DNA of 7,327 nt, from the NCBI GenBank assembly GCA_016840185.1, contig JAEOSV010000074.1:1-7327 (forward strand), written 5' to 3'. The stretch comes from Candidatus Hermodarchaeota archaeon. Lineage in GTDB: Archaea; Asgardarchaeota; Hermodarchaeia; Hermodarchaeales; Hermodarchaeaceae. Positions within the stretch are counted from its first letter, which is position 1. Each line of letters opens with the position of its first letter. A program made the translations under genes and the position numbers. The notes under the pieces are model-generated. The model was given only the letters and a program-made list of their open reading frames with translations, was not told the DNA's origin and searched no databases. Of the stretch, positions 1 through 6,400 are shown one piece after another.

Positions 1-202
1 CTGCCTCGGTCAATTGTGACAAGTAGCTCTTTGGAAAGTCACGACCAACATTAGAGACAATGCCAACTTTTTCCGCACCTAGCGCTGGAGCCACCATAGC
101 ATAGGCAGGAGGCCCGCCCATTTCGAGGCGCTGTTCTTCGTCGAATATGATTTGGTCAATCGTGAGGTTTCCCACAACAACCAGATTGAACCGTTTAGCC
201 AT
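1..202 (-). CDS. PfkB/ribokinase-family carbohydrate or nucleoside kinase, N-terminal part (cut by window edge)
   Basis: Read on the minus strand from the ATG at 202-200, this frame gives 67 residues beginning MAKRFNLVVVGNLTID and continues past position 1. The opening strand 'VVVGNLTID', the GGPPAYA motif at residues 29-35 and 'ALGAEKVGIVSNVGRDFP' at residues 40-57 are the classic start of the PfkB (ribokinase-like) fold. In known members the Asp of 'GN-x-x-D' and the Gly-Gly pair contact the sugar substrate. The family transfers phosphate from ATP to a sugar, nucleoside or related alcohol in the cytoplasm. The C-terminal catalytic Asp and anion-hole motif (GAGD type) lie outside the window, so the substrate cannot be named. 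An in-frame stop (complement of CTA at 248-250) lies 15 codons upstream, and this is the first ATG after it. No strong Shine-Dalgarno is seen. The gene is divergent from the giant surface-protein gene. The family call is secure and the substrate is unknown. Confidence 0.9.
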   Translation of the reverse strand, partial: MAKRFNLVVVGNLTIDQIIFDEEQRLEMGGPPAYAMVAPALGAEKVGIVSNVGRDFPKSYLSQLTEA

Positions 203-275
203 TGTAATCAAAATCCTGACATCAGTCTGTATGAGGTACCAATTTTCCTATGTTACGAAAAAATGGTATTTGTTT

Positions 276-283
276 CCATTAAA
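276..283 (-). promoter_or_regulatory. Weak TATA-like element for the kinase gene
   Basis: On the minus strand this reads TTTAATGG, close to the archaeal TTTAWA core. It lies about 75 bp upstream of the kinase ATG at 202, which would give a leader of about 50 nt. The match is imperfect in an AT-rich stretch, and the near-palindromic box at 302-310 is an alternative. Low confidence. Confidence 0.25.
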
Positions 284-301
284 CATGCATTTCACAAAAT
301 G

Positions 302-310
302 TATTTAAAT
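302..310 (+). promoter_or_regulatory. Archaeal TATA box for the surface-protein gene
   Basis: TATTTAAAT matches the archaeal TATA consensus (TTTAWA core). Just upstream is the A-rich stretch CACAAAATG, which could act as a BRE. Archaeal transcription normally starts about 22-27 bp downstream of the TATA centre, here near 330-333. That would leave a leader of roughly 50 nt before the ATG at 385. The element is close to palindromic (ATTTAAATA on the other strand), so it could in principle also serve the kinase, about 100 bp from its start. Neither transcription start is shown by the sequence itself. Confidence 0.6.
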
Positions 311-341
311 TTCCTTACAAAGCCTAGATTACGGCTGCACA

Positions 342-367
342 GCGGGGAGTGAAACGACCTACTCCGC
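342..367 (+). promoter_or_regulatory. Possible leader stem-loop upstream of the surface-protein start
   Basis: GGAGT at 346-350 pairs with ACTCC at 361-365 around a 10-nt loop. GC at 342-343 can extend the stem with GC at 366-367 if the two G at 344-345 bulge out. It lies in the predicted 5' leader, between the expected transcription start (about 330) and the GGTG site at 375. The stem is short, so it may be chance. It also shows that the GGGGAGTG at 344-351, which resembles a Shine-Dalgarno, is too far from the ATG (over 30 nt) to decide the start. Confidence 0.3.
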
Positions 368-374
368 ATTAGCT

Positions 375-378
375 GGTG
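375..378 (+). promoter_or_regulatory. GGTG Shine-Dalgarno-like site setting the start at 385
   Basis: GGTG matches part of the archaeal Shine-Dalgarno GGAGGTGAT and lies 6 nt before the ATG at 385-387, a normal spacing. A TAA at 382-384 is in frame and directly abuts that ATG, so no upstream start in this frame is possible. The ATG at 385 is therefore the earliest start and is followed at once by a signal peptide. Confidence 0.55.
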
Positions 379-384
379 TTGTAA

Positions 385-462
385 ATGGGGAACTCAAAGA
401 AAACATTAGTTACACTTGCTTTTATCCTTGGTATTCTGCTTGTAGTCCCTCACTCGCAGAAT
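385..462 (+). other. Signal peptide (Sec type)
   Basis: The product begins MGNSKK, a short positively charged n-region. A hydrophobic core of about 15 residues follows (TLVTLAFILGILLVV, residues 7-21), then polar PHSQNLVPP. Cleavage is likely near residues 24-27, but no clean AXA site is visible, so the exact site is uncertain. There is no twin-arginine motif and no lipobox Cys. An uncleaved N-terminal anchor is possible but less likely, given the large exoprotein-like remainder. Confidence 0.85.
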
Positions 463-3400
463 TTAGTACCTCCAGTAAGCGGTGGTATACCACCCAATTC
501 ACCCTATACCGGCAGTGGAGGTTCTCTTGATGTTTTTGAGTTTGCCCGAAATGAAAGCAGTGTGTTCACCGATGGCATTAACACAACCTCATTTCAATAC
601 GATGCCAGTTGGTTCCCTTCAGACTATCGCGGCTATCAACTTGTTACCAGTGTAACCAATCTCGCTAGAACCGCGGATCCAATACTCAACGGGGATTTTG
701 ACAAATACAGTGAAGCCTTCAATATTGATGGAAGCGAAATCGGTACAGAACGGCACAATTGGACACTGACCCGAAATGATGGACGAAACAACAACGATAA
801 TTATCGTATCATCTCTAGCATCGATAACTCCTCTGGGGGGAGTCCAGGAGATTGTATGGATATCACTCTACGATATGACCGAACAGGACTAACCACAGCT
901 ATCGCTTATTTGGAGAGTGAATTCAATTACACATCATCAATATCACCCTCAAGCTTAGCCTTCTCTTTTGATATCAAATTTTCAAGTGATATCACTCAAC
1001 AAAGTTGGCTTTATGTCAATGTAAGTTTGGAATATCAAGCTTCAATTATTGCTAGTTGGCAACAAACAACTGATGTGTATAATCCGACTAGCTGGGATCA
1101 CCATTCAATGTCCACAATACCGGTCAATGGCACAGTCACTCTTCGCATCACGGTTAAGAAGCAGGGTGGAAGTCGATGGAGTGATGTGGATGGTCATATT
1201 TACTTTGATAATTTCGAATATAACATTGAATCCCCGAGCAAACCTAGTGAGGTGGCTCTCACACTAAACAGTGAAATTGTCGCTGATACTGGGGGTCAAA
1301 CTGGATCAGTCACTATTTATGCAGATCCTACAACTCAGGAAGAAGCTCCTCTCGCTAATTGCTGGACAACAACACAAAACTATCAGTTCGACTCTTCCTA
1401 TAACATTAGTTTTCATTATTCGTACTCGATGTTTGTTAAACACTTACAATCTACTCAAGCAACCACCGAATTTTCTGCACCCGTTGATGACACTCCAACC
1501 TGGGAAGTAAACTACTCAATACCCATGGATCAACCGCCGTCTGGACACGTAGGATACTCTTTTGGGTTATACCTTGAAGCACTTTGGACCTTTTCCGAAT
1601 TGAAGAATGAGACAGGACACACCCTTTCGACGTACAGCTATAATGCCACGAGTCGCTTCATCAAACTCGATGATGGCATAGCCTCGTCAGGACAGGTTTA
1701 CTCCATTTATGCGAGCAGCTTAAACTATGTTCTTCAAGTGTATCTTCAAAAGAGTGCCACGGGTCTTGGAGGCTGGACAAATGTTTCAGCTGGAGATTAC
1801 TTTGTCACTGATGACTGGCTTCGAGTGAAGGCTTCACTCCGACCAATTGGTTCTAGTGGCAACAATGCCAATGTTTCCATTTTCTATCCCAACCAAACAT
1901 TATGGAATAGTGAAACAACGGTTACATTTCACGAGAACAACGACACATTAACTAGTTCGACTTGGCAGGTTCCAAATATCGATGAAGCTGATGCAGGAAG
2001 TGCTTGGGTAGCAACAGTTGCCTATCATAACGCGACTCAATGTGGGCTGAAACAACAATCATTCGCTGTAGTAATTCCAAGTCGCGGACAAGAAATCTCA
2101 CCCACTGATCAAACCCGAGTAATTTTGGGGCAGTCGATTCTGGTGAATGCCACCTGGGAAAATGACGTGACACCCCAATACATTACTGATGCGTCCGCCC
2201 AAATTCGGTATGTTGACCGCAACCTGCAAGTACAATACGAACCAATGACTGCCAACGGATTTGGAGCGTATTCTGCTAGCTTTGATACAAGTTCAATGAG
2301 TCCAGATCAAAATGCGGAAATCTATGTTGAGCTCTTTCGCTACGGGTATGTGAATGCCACATACGCTGATGGAACTCATCTCACATTCACTATCAATCTG
2401 GTCAATGATCTTGATTATTCCATGATCAAACCAACTTCAGAAACCGGACCCAATGAGTACACAGCTCAAACCACACGAGATGCAGGCTATACCAGCCAAG
2501 TTAGATTTTACGATTCCTATCTTGACACTTATGTTCGAAATGATTCAGGAATCTGGATGAACAATGTCCGCGTCAATTTCACCTATTACGAAGATCCAAC
2601 AGGTCCAACTAGTTGGACTCTCATCAGTACAGGTAACTTTGTACCAGATGGTTTTGATGCAACCATCTTCTTCCGATATGATGCATCATTTGGCGATGTT
2701 GAAGCCGTCAAATATGAAGTAACTATGTGGATGGATGGTTCATACAGTTGGGATTATGAGCAACAGAATTTCACGATTATAATTGAGATCGTGTCTTTTG
2801 CCACTAATCTTGATGCAATTCGCACACAGATTACCTATCCACCCGCAGGTTCAGGTGATGGGTGGACACAGTATGAAAATGATACAGATGTTTACACCGC
2901 ACATCTTTATTGGAATGAATTATTCAACATCACAGTCTTCTATGAGAATGAAACTACTTCAACGGGAATCCCTGGGGCAACAGTTCAACTCCTCATTGGT
3001 GCTTCTCTATATCCTTTGACTGACGATACTGGAGGATACTATTACTATATACTCAATGTTACCTACTTGGGTTTGGGACAAACTGATCTCTATGTGAATG
3101 CTTCTCTTGCAGCTCATGCTGAGCAGACAATCAAAATCCGTGTAATTGTTGAATCCCGCGCCACACAGTTAACAAAGGATTATCCGCGCTCCTCTGTAGA
3201 AATACCATATGATGATGACTTCACTATCTCGTTTAATTTCACAGACATAGTGCCATCAAGTCCATTATACATCACAGGTGCAACGGTGTTAGTCGTAGGA
3301 TACGAACCTGGTAAATACACCATAACCAACCATCTGAACGGGACCTACTCAATCCTCTTCTGGGGTAACATCAGTGAAACCATCTATGATGTAACAGTGT

Positions 3401-6400
3401 ATTTCAGCCTGGCAAATTACACAACCCAAAACCAGTATTTGGAAATCACCATTCGATACATAGAAACCTATGCCTCAGGATCAGCACTCTCTGGTTCAGT
3501 ACCTTGGGGTGACAACGTTACCATCACTTTATCTTTCAACGATACTGATCATGGATACAGTGGTATAGATGGTGCCTCTCTCTCCTTCACCTGGTTTGAT
3601 AATATCGAAAATGTTGATTATTGGATTGTCCTTCTCGGTGATGGGACGTACTCAATAATCCTGAATACTACTAAAGTTTCTACAGGGACACAGAGTTTCA
3701 CTCTTACTTTCGTGTTGAATAAAACTCATTATGAAACAGCCCAAGTCGCAGTGTCATTCCAGGTTCGTGATATCTTAACCGCTTTGTATATCGTGTCTAT
3801 TTCACCAGGTTCTTCTGTGCCTTGGGGAGATACTCTCACCCTCACCCTAACATACAATGACACAGATCATGGCCATATCGCAATTCCCTATGCCACGATT
3901 ACCTGCGATTGGGACGAATTCTACTGGAGTTTCGTTTATAACCCTGCCAATGGAGCATACACGCTCACAATTCGAACCGAAAGCCGGCTAGAGGGCAGTT
4001 ACACGATTCATATCTACGCAGGCAAATCCCACTATCAAACTTTCATGACACTACAAAACTTCATGACGCGAAATATCCAAACGAATTATCAAGCAGATCC
4101 ATTATTCGTCCCTTCACAACCTTGGGGCAATAACGTCACAATTCGTATCGACTATTTAGATCTCGACCATGGTGGATATATCCCCTTTGCTGAAATCGAT
4201 TCTGACTGGAATGCCACGTTTTACACAATCTATCTATTTGGTAATGGAACCTACATTATCGAATTCAATACTACGTGCCGTGAAGTCGGGAGCTATACAA
4301 TCCTAATCACCCTTAACCGCACACATTATGCTACACAAAATGTCGAAATCGACTTGACTCTAAGGAATATCCAAACAGATGTTACGGCTGACCCAAGCTA
4401 CATATGGTCACATCCGTGGGGCGACAATACGACTATATCCCTTGACTATTTAGATCAAGATCATACAGCGTATGTACTAGGTGCAATTATCAGTGTGGAC
4501 TGGAATGCAAGCTTTTTTACTATCTATGACTTGGGGAATGGAACCTACCTCATTGAACTCAATACGACTTGTCGTGTCATAGGCAGTCATACCCTTGAGA
4601 TTACACTAAGTCGACTCCATTATGTCACTCAAATCATCGAAATTGATATCACCCTTCGAGAAATTCAAACAGGCTACTCAGTTGATCCTGCATATATTCC
4701 ATCCAACCCCTGGGGAGATAATATCACAATCCAGGTTGACTATATCGACCTGGACCACGGAGTCTATATCCCTGGTGCAATAATTGGCGTTGATTGGAAT
4801 GCCAGTTATTTCACGATCTACGATTTGGGTAATGGAACATATTTGATTGAGTTGAATACGTCCTGTCGTGAGGTGGGCAGCCATTCAATAACAATCTCTG
4901 TTACTCTACTCAATTATGGTAGTCAGAATATTCAGGTTGACCTTACACTTCGAGATATTCAAACCGATTTTGAGGTTGATGCCTCTGTGTTCCCATCCCA
5001 TCCATGGGGTGACAATGTTACTGTTCGAATCAACTTCCTAGATATCGATCATGGTGGTTATGTAGCTGGCGCCTTGGTCACTACTGACTGGAATGCGAGC
5101 TATTACACGATTTACTTACTTGGTAATGGCACCTATGTAATTGAATTCAACACAACCTGTCGGAATAATGGTCTTCACATAGCACTTGTATCTCTAAGCA
5201 GAATTCATTATGCGGGTCAAAGTTTCCAAGTTAGAATCACTCTACGGGATATTCAAACTGATACGGATGCCGATCCTTTATACGTCACCTCACATCCCTG
5301 GGGTGTTAACCTCACAATACAAATCGATTACATTGACCTTGAACATAGTGGATATGTACTCGGCGCTTCTGTGGGTACAAATTGGGACCTAGGCTATTTC
5401 ACAATCTATGATCTGCTTAATGGAACCTATCTTATTGAACTCAATACGACGAGTCGAGATGTTGGTAGTTTTTCGGTTCAGATTACATTGAACCAACTGC
5501 ACTATGAATCACAGATTGTTAACGTTCAATTTACTTTGCATGGTCGAAATACTCAGGTTTCCTATTCTTCACCTGAGCCTGTGCCTTTCACCGAGGATCT
5601 CACATTTACGATTTTCTACAATGATAGCGCTACAACCGACCCAATCCATAATGTAACTGGTAATGTCTACATCACAGTTGGGTGCTCTTCACATCCAACA
5701 CTTACACTGAACTATACCATTCTAATGCTAAACAACGGGTATGATGGCTATTTCATTACAATTCGAACCCATAACTTCCTCGAAGTGAATGTGTGGTACT
5801 CCTTCGTTGTCAATATCACTTGGCCTAATATCACACCTTATTATCAAAATCAATCACTACCTGTCAGTGGTTACGTGCGTTCCATACACACATCTATGGT
5901 ATTAGATTTCGATAGTATTGTATTCTGGGGTGACCTACTCTATCTGAATGCGACATACCGTGACATCGATCATGATGTCGTCTTATCCAATGGAACGGTC
6001 ACGCTCTGGTTGAGTTGGCCGTCTTGGTCACTTGTCCAAATCTATCCAGATGGAACCTACCTCATTCAAATCGATAGTTCCGCTGAAGATATAGGACTAG
6101 CCAACTTTACAATTCGTTTCTCAAAACCATTCTACGAAACTAGTGAACAGCAAGTACAATTTACAGTGAATCCGTTACCGCTCTATGTTGAGGTTCTCTC
6201 CACTTCTCCATGGGTTGCCGAATATCAGACTCTTGTGAATATTTCTGTAAGAGTCACCGATGAATATGGTCGTCTTATGAATGACACCATGACCACCTAC
6301 TATTGGGCTGGATTATCCCCTGTGAATATGACGTTTGTTGGAAGCGGAATTTACAACATTACGTTCTTCGCCAATCAAACTGTTGGTACGTATCTTGTCA

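Larger units (their letters stand above)
203..384. promoter_or_regulatory. Divergent intergenic promoter region
   Basis: These 182 bp separate the two divergent starts and are clearly richer in A+T than the genes on either side, especially 241-315. They contain a TATA box for the rightward gene, possible TATA-like elements for the leftward gene, a small inverted repeat and the presumed leader of the surface-protein mRNA. An open frame at 152-352 on the plus strand overlaps the kinase start and has no recognisable protein features, so I treat this stretch as non-coding. Confidence 0.75.

Noticed and set aside
344..351. GGGGAGTG as a Shine-Dalgarno for an upstream start
   Set aside because: No ATG, GTG or TTG in the giant frame is available at the right distance, because an in-frame TAA at 382-384 directly precedes the ATG at 385. 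The site is over 30 nt from that ATG.
152..352. Plus-strand open frame of 66 codons at the left edge
   Set aside because: It overlaps the start of the convincing PfkB-family gene on the other strand and the promoter region, and its translation shows no recognisable protein features.
1049..1510. Two plus-strand open frames of 72 and 79 codons (1049-1267, 1271-1510)
   Set aside because: Both lie inside the giant frame in another phase. The giant frame gives coherent beta-sandwich protein through the region, and these do not.
4678..4884. Minus-strand open frame of 68 codons within the repeat array
   Set aside because: It is the antisense shadow of one repeat unit and has no promoter or ribosome-binding site of its own.
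4072..5547. Possibility that the 294-bp periodicity is a DNA-level repeat element (satellite, CRISPR-like or mobile)
   Set aside because: The similarity is mainly at the protein level. Codons differ widely between units, there are no short identical direct repeats with spacers, and the reading frame runs straight through.
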